Of a DNA stretch of 64,000 nucleotides, positions 19,521 through 30,215 are shown piece by piece (the stretch's first letter is position 1; the number at the start of each line of letters is the position of its first letter). A program made the position numbers and the translations under genes. The stretch lies in contig NZ_CP114779.1 in assembly GCF_027359375.1 (NCBI RefSeq), forward strand, positions 992,001-1,056,000. The letters run 5' to 3'. Source of the DNA: Prochlorococcus marinus str. MIT 0919 (GTDB taxonomy: Bacteria > Cyanobacteriota > Cyanobacteriia > PCC-6307 > Cyanobiaceae). Below the pieces are notes generated by a model. The model searched no databases, had not been told where the DNA came from, and worked only from the letters and a program-made list of their open reading frames with translations.

Positions 19521-20732
19521 CTAATAATCTACGCCCCTTTTAAGGTTAACACCCTGCTCAGCATAATGTTTATGGCAAACCATCTCTGAATGAACACTAG
19601 CTAGGTCAAAATATGAAGGATAATTCTTACACCGGCCTGTAATTATAACTTCAGTTTCAGTTGGTTTACGCAACAAAGTTTCAACTATAGGTTCTTCTGG
19701 AAGAAGCTCTAAGTCAACTGTAGGGTTTAATTCATCAAGGATAACCGTCTTATAAAGACCACTGTCTATTGCCGCGCGCGCAATTTCCCAAGCCCGCTCA
19801 GCTTCAACATAATCAATAGGCTGCTGTTGACCTCGCCAAACAATCGCATCCCTTCCTGAACGAAGATGATCGACTAAATGAGGATAGCTTTCACGCAATG
19901 CAGCAATCGCGGCATCCTCTGTATAGCCACTACCTCCCTTTAACCATTGCAAGATTAGAACTCGGTGACTTTTATCCTGACTAATGCCACGTCCAATAGC
20001 CTGTAAAGCCTTCCCTAAAGCACTAGTAGATTTGCCCTTACCTTCACCTGTATATATTTCGATGCCACCTGAGAAATTAAATTGGGGCAATAATTCATCT
20101 GCATCATCAAGGCGTCTATGAGCTCTCATCTCTGAATGCAATTCAGCAATATTGATAAGAGCTTGTGGTGCTGCCCTACCAGTAACAATGATCTCCATCC
20201 CCTCTGATCGAGATCCAAGAGTTTTAACCACATCATCCAAAGGAAGTAACCCAAGATCCAAAACAGGATTCAACTCATCTAAAACAATTACTGAATACAA
20301 ATCACTAGCAATTGCTCCTTTGGCAATATTCCAACCTCTTTGAGCTTCACTAGCATCAAATTTCGTAGCCCCTTCAGCAGTAAAAAAATCTGCTCTTCCA
20401 GTGCGCACTTGATCAATTAAGTGAGGAAAACCTTGTTGAAGGGCCTCTATAGCAGCATCTTCGTCATATTCCCTCCCAGGACCTTTTAAAAAACGTAAAA
20501 GAAGAACTCTTGTTCTTCTTTTCTCACAGATGCCCAAGCCTATAGTTCTTAAAACAACTCCTAATGCAGCTTGGCTTTTACCCTTTCCATCACCATCATA
20601 AATATGTAATTGGCCGTGACTGCGTTCTTTGCTATCAGTTGCAGTAACTATTCCAATACGTTTTGTGCGACTTGCAGCTGGCGCCTGAGTCTGTTTAATG
20701 ACAACCTTAGTTTCTTCCTGTTCTGATTCCAT
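19521..20732 (-). CDS. Tandem-duplicated CobA/CobO-type corrinoid adenosyltransferase
   Basis: A 403-residue protein built from two copies of the P-loop cob(I)alamin (corrinoid) adenosyltransferase domain of the BtuR/CobO/CobP family, each about 185 residues. P-loops are DGDGKGKS (about 46-53) and TGEGKGKS (about 228-235), each followed by VLLLRFLKG/VLILQWLKG, VIVLDELNP/TVILDELNP and IIVTGR/VIITGR segments. Family members are normally single-domain. Prochlorococcus makes a B12-type corrinoid, so adenosylation is the likely role. The gene is divergent from the larE-like gene. Confidence 0.82.
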   Translation of the reverse strand: MESEQEETKVVIKQTQAPAASRTKRIGIVTATDSKERSHGQLHIYDGDGKGKSQAALGVVLRTIGLGICEKRRTRVLLLRFLKGPGREYDEDAAIEALQQGFPHLIDQVRTGRADFFTAEGATKFDASEAQRGWNIAKGAIASDLYSVIVLDELNPVLDLGLLPLDDVVKTLGSRSEGMEIIVTGRAAPQALINIAELHSEMRAHRRLDDADELLPQFNFSGGIEIYTGEGKGKSTSALGKALQAIGRGISQDKSHRVLILQWLKGGSGYTEDAAIAALRESYPHLVDHLRSGRDAIVWRGQQQPIDYVEAERAWEIARAAIDSGLYKTVILDELNPTVDLELLPEEPIVETLLRKPTETEVIITGRCKNYPSYFDLASVHSEMVCHKHYAEQGVNLKRGVDY

Positions 20733-20805
20733 AGAAGAATCTCACTACAAGTCAAGCTTAACCAGATCCACCAATGAAGATGGTTTTCAAGAAAATGTTG
20801 AAAAA

Positions 20806-21663
20806 ATGCAATTAAAACTTCAAGAGGATCTCAATCAATCTCAATTAGAAAAGCTTGAACGCTTAAGAAAGTTGATTAAAACCGTAAAGAAAGCCTGCGT
20901 TGCATATTCTGGAGGAGTTGATAGTTCCTTAATTGCTGCAATAGCTCAAGAACAATTAGGTGATAATGCACTTGCAGTGACAGGCGTCTCACATTCACTA
21001 GCTCCCCATCTCAGGGAAGAAGCTAAGCAACAAGCTGCTTGGATTGGCATTAAACATACTGAATGCCGAACAAATGAGCTTACAAACCCTGACTATTTTG
21101 AAAATCCACTCAATAGATGTTTTGCCTGTAAACAAGAATTGCATATTCACCTTAAAAATATTACAAACAAGTTCCAAGGAGCTGTAGTAATTGATGGGGT
21201 CAATTTTGATGACCTTAAAGATCATCGACCAGGAATTGACGCTGCTCGCCTCGCAGGTGTAAGGTCTCCACTCGCAGAGCTTCAAATTACAAAATCAACA
21301 ATTCGAGAGATCTCAAAAGCCCTTGGTTTTCCATGGTGGGACAAACCTGCTCAACCATGCTTAGCGTCAAGATTTCCTTATGGTGAGTCAATTACTTCAA
21401 TGCGTCTACAGCAAGTCGCAAGTGCTGAAAAGTGGCTAATCGATAAGGGGTTCTCAGAAGTCCGAGTACGTGTTCAAGGACCCAATGCCAAAATTGAAAT
21501 CCCTAAGAAAAATATAAAGGATTTATTATTAACAACAAAAAGAGAAGAAGTTGTACATTATTTCCTCTCTATTGGCTTCTCATCAATAAGTCTAGACCTT
21601 GAAGGGCTAGTAAGTGGAAAGCTAAATAGGGGCAATGCTGCAGGAGAAGAAAGCATAAATTAA
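20806..21663 (+). CDS. larE: LarE-like ATP-dependent sacrificial sulfur transferase
   Basis: PP-loop ATP pyrophosphatase of the LarE family. The PP-loop is AYSGGVDSS, and PCLASRFPYGE contains the cysteine that in LarE donates its sulfur; a further C-x-x-C lies at NRCFACK. In lactobacilli LarE sulfurates the nickel-pincer cofactor; in cyanobacteria the target is uncertain. The frame is open to an ATG at 20698, but that start lies inside the divergent adenosyltransferase gene. I prefer the ATG at 20806 (MQLKLQEDL), giving about 285 residues, which is the family length. Confidence 0.8.
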   Translation: MQLKLQEDLNQSQLEKLERLRKLIKTVKKACVAYSGGVDSSLIAAIAQEQLGDNALAVTGVSHSLAPHLREEAKQQAAWIGIKHTECRTNELTNPDYFENPLNRCFACKQELHIHLKNITNKFQGAVVIDGVNFDDLKDHRPGIDAARLAGVRSPLAELQITKSTIREISKALGFPWWDKPAQPCLASRFPYGESITSMRLQQVASAEKWLIDKGFSEVRVRVQGPNAKIEIPKKNIKDLLLTTKREEVVHYFLSIGFSSISLDLEGLVSGKLNRGNAAGEESIN

Positions 21664-21697
21664 ATCATTCTGGCGACAAATTTTTTGATCTGTATAT

Positions 21698-22153
21698 CTA
21701 GACGAGACTGTGTGGTGTATCCCTAGTGATGTTTTTTAAAGAGCGATGTTTTGCTTGCAACTCCTTTGCAAGAAAATCACATGCTTTTTCAGGGAGAGTA
21801 TGTTCTCCACAGGTGAAAACATCCACAGCTGCATATCTAATTTCTGGCCAAGTATGTATTGAAATATGAGACTCAGCCAATAGAGCTAATCCTGTGACTC
21901 CAAATGGCTGAAATTTATGGGTAATTAAGTTGAGAAGCTTCGCACCAGAAGCTTTTGCTGAAAGTGTGATAGTTGTTCTAATAAACGCTTCATCATTGAT
22001 TTTGACTGCATCGCATTCGTAAAGTTCAAGAATACAATGCTTGCCAAGCATTCTTTTGAGTTTAGCTTTTCTTTTTTCAGCAGCTACATAATTATCACTA
22101 TCCCTATCGCTCCATCCAGGGTTTGGATGTAAACAAGAAGTATTTGGGTCCAT
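21698..22153 (-). CDS. speD: S-adenosylmethionine decarboxylase proenzyme
   Basis: Makes decarboxylated SAM, the aminopropyl donor for spermidine. This is the small prokaryotic class: 151 residues with the self-cleavage site [14 protein letters not shown], where cleavage between Glu94 and Ser95 gives the pyruvoyl group. The [12 protein letters not shown] segment with catalytic cysteine follows. The N-terminal extension of about 35 residues before [10 protein letters not shown] is longer than in minimal SpeD. Convergent with larE, 34 bases apart. Confidence 0.93.
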   Translation of the reverse strand: MDPNTSCLHPNPGWSDRDSDNYVAAEKRKAKLKRMLGKHCILELYECDAVKINDEAFIRTTITLSAKASGAKLLNLITHKFQPFGVTGLALLAESHISIHTWPEIRYAAVDVFTCGEHTLPEKACDFLAKELQAKHRSLKNITRDTPHSLV

Positions 22154-22200
22154 GCAATAACCTTCAACGATTTCTTACATTAGCCGACTAACTACGCTCC

Positions 22201-23304
22201 TTATTGATTCTCCAATCGCAGAATTTGGGAATCTACTTTCCAGTCACCTTCAAATGCCTCAAGATGAGTAGCACTAATTAGGCATTGATGATTTTTACCA
22301 ACAGCCTCAAGCAGTAATAACTGCCTAGAAGGGTCTAATTCTGCTAAAACATCATCCAAGAGCAGGATTGGGTGATCCCCATATACTTCACTGAGGAGTT
22401 CTAACTCAGCAAGTTTAAGAGCTAAGACTATAGTTCTTTGCTGCCCTGCTGATCCAAATCTCCTTCCAGAAACACCATTGATTAAGAATTCAATCTCATC
22501 TCGATGTGGCCCCACTTTGCAACTACCTATTTTCTTCTCAATAGGCCTCTGGCAAAGTAGCTGCTCTTGAATACTCGTACTCCATTTCAACTCATCCTCG
22601 TCCTCGTCCTCGTCTAAGACAGATCCTGGCAAATAACTAATCATTAAATTCTCTTTCCCATTGCTCAGCCTTTGTTGCCACAACGAAGCTAAAGGTTTCA
22701 GCCTTAATAAAGCTCGTTTTCTACGTCTGTGAATCCTTGTGCTAATTAATGCCATCTGCACATCAAAAGTGTCCAATAGAGCATCAATTTCTGATGAAGA
22801 AACATTTCTCCAATTTCGCAAGAGTTGATTCCTTTGTCTCAATAGTCGCAGCGATCTACTTATTAAATCTGAGTACACTGGTTCCAATTGAAGGACAACT
22901 CGATCAAGCCAAGTTCTACGTAATGACGGTTCCCCTCTCACTAATGGCAAATCAAGAGCACTAAACCCCACGCATCGCATGGGGCCTATTAAGTCTAATT
23001 GCCTTGTTAAGAGTTTTTCATTCTTATAGGCTCTTCGACCACCCTTCCTGCTTAACTCTAAGCCTAATTTATCTGTCTCGTCAGTAATAGCTTCTATTAA
23101 AGCAATCTGTTCATCCCACTTAATAAGATCTTTGTCAGTACTTGAGCGATGAGATCGCAAACTACCCAGAAGTTCAACAGCCTCTAATAAGTTTGATTTA
23201 CCCAGGCCATTTGAGCCAACAACTAAAAGGCGTTTTTCAGTCAACTCAAATTTGAGCCGCCTGTAATTGCGGAAACAATTTAGTTCTAGGTGGTGAAGAC
23301 TAAT
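22201..23304 (-). CDS. recF: DNA replication/repair protein RecF (apparent ATT start)
   Basis: SMC-like ATPase that helps load RecA at gaps. Walker A is GSNGLGKSN, the signature-motif region [22 protein letters not shown] and Walker [12 protein letters not shown]. The first ATG/GTG/TTG in frame is a TTG at 23244, but starting there would remove the conserved first strand. The frame continues upstream with [21 protein letters not shown], the true RecF beginning, before a stop at about 23350. No standard start exists in that stretch, so I place the start at ATT (23304). An acidic DEDEDEDE run interrupts the middle. Confidence 0.85.
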   Translation of the reverse strand: MSLHHLELNCFRNYRRLKFELTEKRLLVVGSNGLGKSNLLEAVELLGSLRSHRSSTDKDLIKWDEQIALIEAITDETDKLGLELSRKGGRRAYKNEKLLTRQLDLIGPMRCVGFSALDLPLVRGEPSLRRTWLDRVVLQLEPVYSDLISRSLRLLRQRNQLLRNWRNVSSSEIDALLDTFDVQMALISTRIHRRRKRALLRLKPLASLWQQRLSNGKENLMISYLPGSVLDEDEDEDELKWSTSIQEQLLCQRPIEKKIGSCKVGPHRDEIEFLINGVSGRRFGSAGQQRTIVLALKLAELELLSEVYGDHPILLLDDVLAELDPSRQLLLLEAVGKNHQCLISATHLEAFEGDWKVDSQILRLENQ

Positions 23305-23385
23305 CTTACTTTTGCAACCTTTAGCTAAGGTAGCGAAATAGAGGCTTTAAAAGCGAAGTCTCCCATAGCGGCATATCGCCGATTC

Positions 23386-23459
23386 GGGCATGTAGCTCAG
23401 CTGGATAGAGCATCAGATTCCGGTTCTGAGAGTCGGGGGTTCGAGTCCCTCCATGCTCG
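23386..23459 (+). tRNA. tRNA-Arg (CCG anticodon)
   Basis: Cloverleaf: acceptor GGGCATG/CATGCTC (one G-T pair), D arm GCTC/GAGC, anticodon stem TCAGA/TCTGA with loop TTCCGGT (anticodon CCG), T arm GGGGG-TTCGAGT-CCCTC (one G-T pair). CCA is not encoded. It lies head-to-head with recF, about 80 bases from the recF start, and its complement supplies the in-frame region upstream of recF. Confidence 0.95.
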
Positions 23460-23474
23460 TCAATTATTAAACAA

Positions 23475-23927
23475 CTAACGAAGCCTATAGGCCATTACTC
23501 TAATCCCACTTGGATCCAACAAAAAACCCTGAGCTTTCAAAGCATCAAACGCCATGGAAGGTGCAGCCAATGAAACACTACATCCAGGTAATTCCTTTCT
23601 AATAATCAAAAGGGATTGATGTACTAATACACCAAAAAATTGCTTTTGATAATGCCCGGGCTCAGCAACAAGATCCCAAAGATTTGCATTTAGCCCTTTA
23701 TCACTCGTTACACGAACAAACCCACACAATTTATTTGTCTTATTTTCTTTCAAGCTTGCATTACAAAAACTATTTTTCAAAGCTAAAACTAATTTCCTAG
23801 GTGGGTGAGCTTCTCCATAGCACCTCGATAAAAGTTTATTCAATTCATTAGGAGATGGAGGTACTTTCAGGTCTAAATAAAAGCCCTTAGGAATTTGAGG
23901 TGTCTTAGAGTTCTGGAAAGGAAGCAA
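23475..23927 (-). CDS. GNAT-type acetyltransferase-like protein
   Basis: A 150-residue protein with a probable GNAT fold: the central LCGFVRVTSDKG strand-turn and LWDLVAEPGHYQKQFFGVLV, which sits where GNATs bind acetyl-CoA, then FDALKAQGF, the common C-terminal GNAT helix and strand. The pyrophosphate-binding Q/R-x-x-G-x-G/A loop is not clearly present. The only start codon giving a full domain is a TTG three bases after the ppc stop, suggesting coupling to ppc. The substrate is unknown. Confidence 0.65.
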   Translation of the reverse strand: MLPFQNSKTPQIPKGFYLDLKVPPSPNELNKLLSRCYGEAHPPRKLVLALKNSFCNASLKENKTNKLCGFVRVTSDKGLNANLWDLVAEPGHYQKQFFGVLVHQSLLIIRKELPGCSVSLAAPSMAFDALKAQGFLLDPSGIRVMAYRLR

Positions 23928-23930
23928 GTC

Positions 23931-26900
23931 TTAACCTGTATTTCTCATCCCTGCAGCAATCCCATTGATAGTTAGCAGGGCACCTCTTAACAATTCACTA
24001 CGACTATACGTGCGTGCTATATCTCCACCAGAAGCAACAGTTTCACTAACAGGCGGTTGGCGGTTTTGATCACGTAATCGTCTCAACAAAGCAACCTGAA
24101 GAAAGCCCAGAGGTACAATAGTACGATTCCTAAGTTCTACGGATGCTTGTAAAGCAGGGTCTGCACTTAAGAGCTTTGATTTATCAGTAATACTTAAAAT
24201 TAAGCGCTTAGTTAGAGCATATTCTTTAGAAATAATCTTGAAGATTTGAGTGAACGCCTCTTTATTATTTTGACTACCAAGACTGGTTACATAGTGATTA
24301 GCTACTTCCAGGTCAACTTTCGACAAGGTCATCTCTACCTTAGAAACCAACATCCGAAAGAAAGGCCAACGTTGATGCAACATTCTTAATAATTCAATCT
24401 GGTCTTGATCAGCTTCTAATTCAGCTGCCAAGGCTGTCCCTACACCAAACCAACTTGGCAAAAGAAACCTACTCTGAGTCCAGCCGAATACCCAAGGTAT
24501 TGCTCGAAGACTTGATAATTGCTTCGTTCCAGATTTCCTACGGGCTGGTCGGCTAGAAATTTGTAATTTACTAATTTCTTCAATTGGAGTTACTTCCTGA
24601 AAAAAAGCTACTAAATCAGGATTATCATGAACAAGTGATCGATAATGCGATCGTGAACGTGCTGCCAATCTTGTCATTAGTTCATTCCAGGAAGGGGTAG
24701 CATCCAGTTGATTAGTAACCAAACTATTTTGTAAGACAGCCGTAGTAACCGTTTCTAAGTTATAAAGAGCAAGCTCAGGAAGGCTATATTTAGAAGCTAA
24801 AACCTCTCCTTGTTCAGTAATTTTAATTCGACCCTTCAAAGTACCACTAGGCTGAGCAAGTATTGCTTGATAAGCAGGTCCGCCGCCGCGACCAACAGAA
24901 CCACCTCGGCCATGAAATAGACGTAAAGCAACTCCATATCTACTAGCAAGATTTTGTAGAGCAATTTGCGCCTGATGAATTTCCCAATTACTAGATAAAA
25001 ATCCTGAATCTTTATTACTATCAGAGTAACCAAGCATAAGTTCTTGCAAAGGTTGAAGTTTTTCTCCTACACGAGGCAATAAATCCAAGTAGAACTTTGA
25101 AGCAAAAAGCTCTTCCATGACTGCTGGAGCTCTTTGTAAATCCTCAACCGTCTCAAATAAAGGAACTACAAGCAAGTCCGCACTGCCAGAAGAAACATCA
25201 GCCAGTCCAGCTTCTTTGGCCAACAAAAGCACCTCAAGCAGATCAGAAACAGAATGGCTCATAGAAATTACATAAGAGCTACAAATTCGACTACCAAACT
25301 CCTCCTGCAAACGATGCAGCATTCGGAACACTGCAATAGTCTCCTCAGTATTTTTAGACCATTCAACTGCGGAAGGAATTAACGGTCTTCGAGTTTGCAA
25401 TTCTTCAGTTAGCCACTTGATTCTTTCCAGCTCCTCCATATCGTCATAAATTACTGGCAACTCAAGAAACTGTGTGAGTTCATTTAAAGCATCACTATGG
25501 CGATTGCTTTCTTGACGAATATCTAAACTTGCTAAAGAAAAACCAAAAATATGAACCTGGGTTAATAATGTATCTAATGGCTCACAACTTAATTCCGTTG
25601 CAACCAAACTATTGCGAATAAGTTCTAAATCACAACGAAATTCAGCAATTGAGGTGTACGAAAAATCTTCCAGAGTTTTCCCAGATGAACTTAAATAAGG
25701 GATAGCTTCGGGAACTGTCTTCCAACCTGCATCTGCAAGTTCTTGATTACGTTTATGGGTTAATTTAAGTCGCTGTAAGATATAACTTAATTTTAAGCGA
25801 TAAGGCTCTAACCGATATCTAGCTGCTCTTTCCTCATAAACATCTGGGAAGCGTACTCGATCCATTTCAAGAGACTCTAATAACGGAGAACTAACCTGAC
25901 TCCATTGCATTGAAATGCTTAATTGGTCTCTTAATTCTTGAACAGAGTTGATATAGCGCTCCAACATTAATTGACGCTGGTAGCAAGCTGCTCTCCAAGT
26001 TATTTCAGGCGTAACCGAAGGGTTCCCATCACGATCAGAACCTACCCAAGAGCCAAAAGTGCAAAAGGCTTCTGTAGGTATCTCTACATCTGGGTAACTT
26101 TTAGATAATGCTGAATTGATTCGACGTCGAAGCTGAGGCATCGCGTCAAATAAAACTTGCTGAAAATAATGAAGGGCATAATCTACTTCATCTAAAACAG
26201 TTGGCTTAAACTGATGTAATTCATCTGTACGCCACCAAAGCCTGATCTCTTCTTCCAATTGAAGTCTTAGACTTTCCTTTTCTGTCAACGAAATGACTAT
26301 ATCTGACTGAAGCCTCTGTAATAAATTCGCTACCCTACGTTGCTTATGACGAACGGTATGTCTCACTATTTCTGTTGGATGAGCTGTAAAAACCAACCGA
26401 ATATCTATCTGCCTTAATAATTCTTCTAATTGGCCTGGAGGTACATTGAGGCGTTTTAAACGTTCAAAAAGCTCACTAAAGGTTGCTGGAGCAGTCTGAC
26501 TAGCAAGTGGGGGTGCAAAAGGGTTTAATTCATTCGCAATATCATTTGACTTAAGACTGCTAATGCTTTCTAAATAAGTATCTTCTTCTATCCTCTGCTC
26601 AAGAATATTAACTAATTGAAAATATAAGGAAAATGCTCGTGCTGCAGAAATCGCCTCAACTAAATCCATCTGCTCAATTAACAAAACTATTTCGTCAACT
26701 GGATTTTTGGCATCTAAGTCTAATGAATGAATGGGATTACTTAATTCCTTAAGACGAAGTACTCGGTCTATTTGTTCAGCAGGACATTCACTCCGTAAAA
26801 CTGTTTGCCAAAGGTCTTCAACAAGAGTCAATCTCGTTTGCAATAAATGTTGTTTAGCAACAGGATGATCTGCTAACGCAGGATTATCTCCTGATTGATG

Positions 26901-26951
26901 CTTATCAAGAGTGTCATTATTTGGCAAATTTTCTAGTTCAGATCTAGGCAT
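23931..26951 (-). CDS. ppc: Phosphoenolpyruvate carboxylase
   Basis: Adds bicarbonate to PEP to give oxaloacetate, the main anaplerotic step of cyanobacteria. About 1006 residues, normal for cyanobacterial forms. Signatures include [12 protein letters not shown] with the catalytic His, [32 protein letters not shown], the glycine-rich [14 protein letters not shown] loop, and the C-terminal RNTG end. The ATG at 26951 is two bases after the gshA stop; the frame is open to a TTG two codons earlier. Confidence 0.98.
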   Translation of the reverse strand: MPRSELENLPNNDTLDKHQSGDNPALADHPVAKQHLLQTRLTLVEDLWQTVLRSECPAEQIDRVLRLKELSNPIHSLDLDAKNPVDEIVLLIEQMDLVEAISAARAFSLYFQLVNILEQRIEEDTYLESISSLKSNDIANELNPFAPPLASQTAPATFSELFERLKRLNVPPGQLEELLRQIDIRLVFTAHPTEIVRHTVRHKQRRVANLLQRLQSDIVISLTEKESLRLQLEEEIRLWWRTDELHQFKPTVLDEVDYALHYFQQVLFDAMPQLRRRINSALSKSYPDVEIPTEAFCTFGSWVGSDRDGNPSVTPEITWRAACYQRQLMLERYINSVQELRDQLSISMQWSQVSSPLLESLEMDRVRFPDVYEERAARYRLEPYRLKLSYILQRLKLTHKRNQELADAGWKTVPEAIPYLSSSGKTLEDFSYTSIAEFRCDLELIRNSLVATELSCEPLDTLLTQVHIFGFSLASLDIRQESNRHSDALNELTQFLELPVIYDDMEELERIKWLTEELQTRRPLIPSAVEWSKNTEETIAVFRMLHRLQEEFGSRICSSYVISMSHSVSDLLEVLLLAKEAGLADVSSGSADLLVVPLFETVEDLQRAPAVMEELFASKFYLDLLPRVGEKLQPLQELMLGYSDSNKDSGFLSSNWEIHQAQIALQNLASRYGVALRLFHGRGGSVGRGGGPAYQAILAQPSGTLKGRIKITEQGEVLASKYSLPELALYNLETVTTAVLQNSLVTNQLDATPSWNELMTRLAARSRSHYRSLVHDNPDLVAFFQEVTPIEEISKLQISSRPARRKSGTKQLSSLRAIPWVFGWTQSRFLLPSWFGVGTALAAELEADQDQIELLRMLHQRWPFFRMLVSKVEMTLSKVDLEVANHYVTSLGSQNNKEAFTQIFKIISKEYALTKRLILSITDKSKLLSADPALQASVELRNRTIVPLGFLQVALLRRLRDQNRQPPVSETVASGGDIARTYSRSELLRGALLTINGIAAGMRNTG

Positions 26952-26953
26952 AA

Positions 26954-28093
26954 TCAATCAAATTCTACTGATGTTTGTCTTTTCAAGACTTCTTCACTTT
27001 CCATATCTTTAATAGTCTTTTTTAAAAGAGTTTGTAGTGATTCTCCTTTTGAATAAGAGTCAATCCATTGCATAGCTTGATTACCATTTTTTAACACCTC
27101 AGTAATAGGAGAAAGTTGCTTATAAAGGTCTAGCTGATTTGCCAAAGGTGTTACCTCCTCAAAGAGTTCTAATATCCATTGACGACAAGAAATTTCTTTC
27201 CCATCAACCCAGTGATTTAGAGTTGCATCCAGACTAAATCTTGCTGATGCTTCTTCATTCATAGCAATAAGTTTCAATAACTGTTGATCACTTAAACGTG
27301 TTGCGTGAAAAGGATCTAAATGACCTGGATTATTTAAAAGGCTCAAAACTCTTAATTCAAGCAAAGTTGTCACTGCTAAAAGTAAATCGCAGTTAGTGAT
27401 GAGATCACAAATGCGCAATTCTAGGCGGTTTAATTCATATGGTCGGTTTGGGCCATTAGGCCTTACAGCAGTCCATAAATGCCGAGGATTGTGCATTGCC
27501 CCCTGCCTAAGTTGATCTTCTATCCAAGTAATATATTCCGCATGATTCTTAAATAGTGGAACTTCCCTAGGCGTTATTGGGAATTGGATCCATCTTTGAG
27601 AGTGAGCTCCAGTAATTACCCCATCCAAAAAGGGGGAGCTTGCACTAAGTGCTAAAAATAAAGCTGCCTCACACCTAAGCAATCTAAGCGCAGAAAAAAG
27701 GAATGATACGTCTTCAATCCCCAAATTGATATGAACACTTGCTGTGACAACCCTTGTCCCGTAATTCTTCTCTATATATTCATGGTAGGAGTTAGAAGTG
27801 TCAGATCTTTCAAATTGGTTACTATTCCCCAAAGTCAATGTACTACCAGGCAAAATTGTCAGATCGCGATGCTTGAGCCATTCTCTTAACTTTCTTCGGG
27901 GTTCTAGAAGTAGTTCTTTTAAATTAGAATAATCTCTTTCAGGTTGAGTAATATATTCCAAATTACGTTTATCAGGCTCTTTAACAAAATCGGAAAATTC
28001 CTTAGTTACTTCTGCAGAAACTCCAACATTTTCTCCAGAAAAGTGACCAGTAAATAATTCAACTTCAAAGCCTTTTAGTAATAAATTATTCAT
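26954..28093 (-). CDS. gshA: Glutamate-cysteine ligase, cyanobacterial type
   Basis: First step of glutathione synthesis. The 379-residue protein belongs to the cyanobacterial GshA family: [20 protein letters not shown] at the N-terminus, [32 protein letters not shown] and [30 protein letters not shown]. It overlaps the trpE stop by one base and lies directly upstream of ppc, so trpE-gshA-ppc look like one transcription unit. Confidence 0.92.
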   Translation of the reverse strand: MNNLLLKGFEVELFTGHFSGENVGVSAEVTKEFSDFVKEPDKRNLEYITQPERDYSNLKELLLEPRRKLREWLKHRDLTILPGSTLTLGNSNQFERSDTSNSYHEYIEKNYGTRVVTASVHINLGIEDVSFLFSALRLLRCEAALFLALSASSPFLDGVITGAHSQRWIQFPITPREVPLFKNHAEYITWIEDQLRQGAMHNPRHLWTAVRPNGPNRPYELNRLELRICDLITNCDLLLAVTTLLELRVLSLLNNPGHLDPFHATRLSDQQLLKLIAMNEEASARFSLDATLNHWVDGKEISCRQWILELFEEVTPLANQLDLYKQLSPITEVLKNGNQAMQWIDSYSKGESLQTLLKKTIKDMESEEVLKRQTSVEFD

Positions 28094-29610
28094 TAATTAT
28101 CCTGCTGTAGACAACCTAAGGCATGAAGCATGCCTTTTGCTTTATTTATAGTTTCTTGAAATTCATTTGATGGAATAGAATCAGCCACAACGCCTGCTCC
28201 TGCTTGTACTTGAACACTTAACTCACCCTGAGCATTTCGGGAAACAACCATAGTGCGAATAGTGATAGCAGTATTTAAAGCTCCATTTAAGTCCATAGAT
28301 CCATACACTCCCGAATATGGACCTCGAGAATCTCTTTCAAGCTCATTAATTAATTGCATTGCTCTTATTTTAGGAGCTCCCGAAACTGTTCCAGCAGGAA
28401 ATGCAGCCATCAATAAATCCCAGACATCTTTCCCTTCTTCTAATTTTCCTTGAACCTCACTAACTATGTGCATGACATGTGAATACTTTTCGATAACCAT
28501 TAACTCTTTCACTGAAACACTTCCCGGAATACATACACGGCCTAAATCATTGCGGCCCAAATCAACCAGCATTACATGTTCAGCCCTTTCTTTAGGATCA
28601 GATAACAGCTCAATTGCTAATTGTTCATCTTCTTCATTATCCTTCCCTCTAGGTCTTGTTCCAGCTATAGGGCGCAAACTTGCAGAAATAGAATCTTTAT
28701 ATGGCGTTGCTTGCACCATAACCTCAGGACTCGATCCGATTAACTGCCAATCACCAAAATCAAAGAACGCCATAAAAGGTGAAGGGTTCACCATGCGCAA
28801 GCTGCGATAAATTTCAAATGATTCATTAGTTACCTGAGTAGTTAATTTCTGACTTAAAACAATTTGAAAAATATCTCCACGTTTAATAAATTGCTTAGCC
28901 GAATTGACTGCGCTTTCGAATTCAGTTTTAGTTGTATTGCTCTGAATTGAAGCAGGTATATCTGTTGTCGAACTCCATCGAAGAGGTTTGATAGAAGGCA
29001 AAGGAGCTTCTAAAAGTGATTCTAAATATTTTGTTCCCTTTAAAGCAATCTCATAGGCCTCTGAAGGAGAGTCATGAAGCACTAGATCGCCATAAGAAAC
29101 TGCATGGATCAGACGTTTGACTTGATCAAAAATAATAATTCTATCCATAAACATCCACACACCATCAGGCGGATCGTTCTTTCCTCTTGCAAACGTTGGA
29201 ACAGTAGCTTCTATCCACTGAATTAATTCATAGCCCCACATCCCATACAATTGCCCGAGAAAAGGCAAGTCAGGGATCGGTTCTGAACGATAAGGTCTTA
29301 AACAATCTCTAAGGGTTTCAAATGGATTGCCGACAAATTCATCAGACTCTCCATTCCGCCAACTCCGAATTAATTTATCGCCATTAGCTTTTGCTACCCA
29401 TAGTGGATCAGATGCTATAACACTCCATCTCCCAAGTGTTTCACCGCCTTCGACAGATTCCAATAAAACACCTGGAGGTTTACCTTGCCCAACTTTTAAC
29501 CAGGTGGTGAGAGGAGTCTCAAGATCTGCAGGCCAACTCTCAACAAGGGGAATAAAAGTTAAGCCTCTAGAAGCAGCTTGTAAAAATGAATCACGATCAG
29601 AACTATGCAT
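28093..29610 (-). CDS. trpE: Anthranilate synthase component I
   Basis: Converts chorismate to anthranilate with TrpG-supplied ammonia. 505 residues with the N-terminal regulatory domain carrying the LLES tryptophan-feedback motif (PGVLLESVEGG, about residues 43-53) and the C-terminal chorismate-binding domain (IFQIVLSQ, PSPFMAFFDF, GTRPRGKDNEED, AFPAGTVSGAPKIRAM). It is followed without a gap by gshA, and psaD lies 69 bases upstream on the same strand. Confidence 0.96.
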   Translation of the reverse strand: MHSSDRDSFLQAASRGLTFIPLVESWPADLETPLTTWLKVGQGKPPGVLLESVEGGETLGRWSVIASDPLWVAKANGDKLIRSWRNGESDEFVGNPFETLRDCLRPYRSEPIPDLPFLGQLYGMWGYELIQWIEATVPTFARGKNDPPDGVWMFMDRIIIFDQVKRLIHAVSYGDLVLHDSPSEAYEIALKGTKYLESLLEAPLPSIKPLRWSSTTDIPASIQSNTTKTEFESAVNSAKQFIKRGDIFQIVLSQKLTTQVTNESFEIYRSLRMVNPSPFMAFFDFGDWQLIGSSPEVMVQATPYKDSISASLRPIAGTRPRGKDNEEDEQLAIELLSDPKERAEHVMLVDLGRNDLGRVCIPGSVSVKELMVIEKYSHVMHIVSEVQGKLEEGKDVWDLLMAAFPAGTVSGAPKIRAMQLINELERDSRGPYSGVYGSMDLNGALNTAITIRTMVVSRNAQGELSVQVQAGAGVVADSIPSNEFQETINKAKGMLHALGCLQQDN

Positions 29611-29679
29611 TTATGCATCATCGCAGCCTATTGGTATACGAGTAAAATTTAGGCAAAAATATTTCTTAGATTCGTACAG

Positions 29680-30105
29680 CTAAGAATCGAAAGTTTTCTT
29701 ACCTGTAAATTTTATGCTTGCAGGATTTGGGTTCTCACCAATCCTACGAGGATTGTGATTAATAATGCTTCTACCTTCATTTACCTTCTCAGGGAATACT
29801 CCATCTTTAGGATGAAGAAACTCGGTATCTCCTCCAGGGAAAACTCTATATATTTTATAGTCTTCAATTCTTGGTTTAAATGACCTCAGCTGAGTTCCTA
29901 AAGCAAGACATTGTTCTTTACGAGCAAAATACATCAGGTTCTCGCCTTCGTTCATAACAGCTGCACCTCCAGTGGGTAGCTCAAAGGCCTGGGATTTTTT
30001 ACTACTCCAGGTAATTGCATATTTTTCTTCGGTTTCCGCAGCATTAAGTAAACCACCGGTGCTTCCAATGCTTTGAGGAAGACTGCCTTTCAAAACTTCT
30101 GTCAT
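29680..30105 (-). CDS. psaD: Photosystem I reaction centre subunit II
   Basis: Stromal-side extrinsic subunit of photosystem I that docks ferredoxin and stabilises PsaC. The 141-residue sequence is complete, with [70 protein letters not shown] and the conserved end. I found no convincing light-response (HLR1) direct repeat in the 110 bases upstream. Confidence 0.98.
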   Translation of the reverse strand: MTEVLKGSLPQSIGSTGGLLNAAETEEKYAITWSSKKSQAFELPTGGAAVMNEGENLMYFARKEQCLALGTQLRSFKPRIEDYKIYRVFPGGDTEFLHPKDGVFPEKVNEGRSIINHNPRRIGENPNPASIKFTGKKTFDS

Positions 30106-30215
30106 TGCTGTTCTCGCAATTAGGCATTCAATTACAAATTGAAAGTAGCACTATCCTTTGTACCTTTTGTTACTTGCAATGCAGAACCTTCACACGAGTC
30201 AACATTAAGCAAGCA

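Noticed and set aside
20698-20805. Longer start of the larE-like gene at 20698
   Set aside because: Would overlap the divergent adenosyltransferase start and adds a Ser-rich segment not seen in LarE.
23921-28093. Possible operon-wide carbon/sulfur regulon site in the trpE-gshA-ppc run
   Set aside because: Gene overlaps leave no room for promoters, and no repeated operator was seen; gene coupling alone is not evidence of a shared regulator.
30106-30215. Possible HLR1 light-response repeats in the psaD promoter
   Set aside because: Only single TTACA/TTACT-like half-sites are present, without the required direct-repeat spacing.
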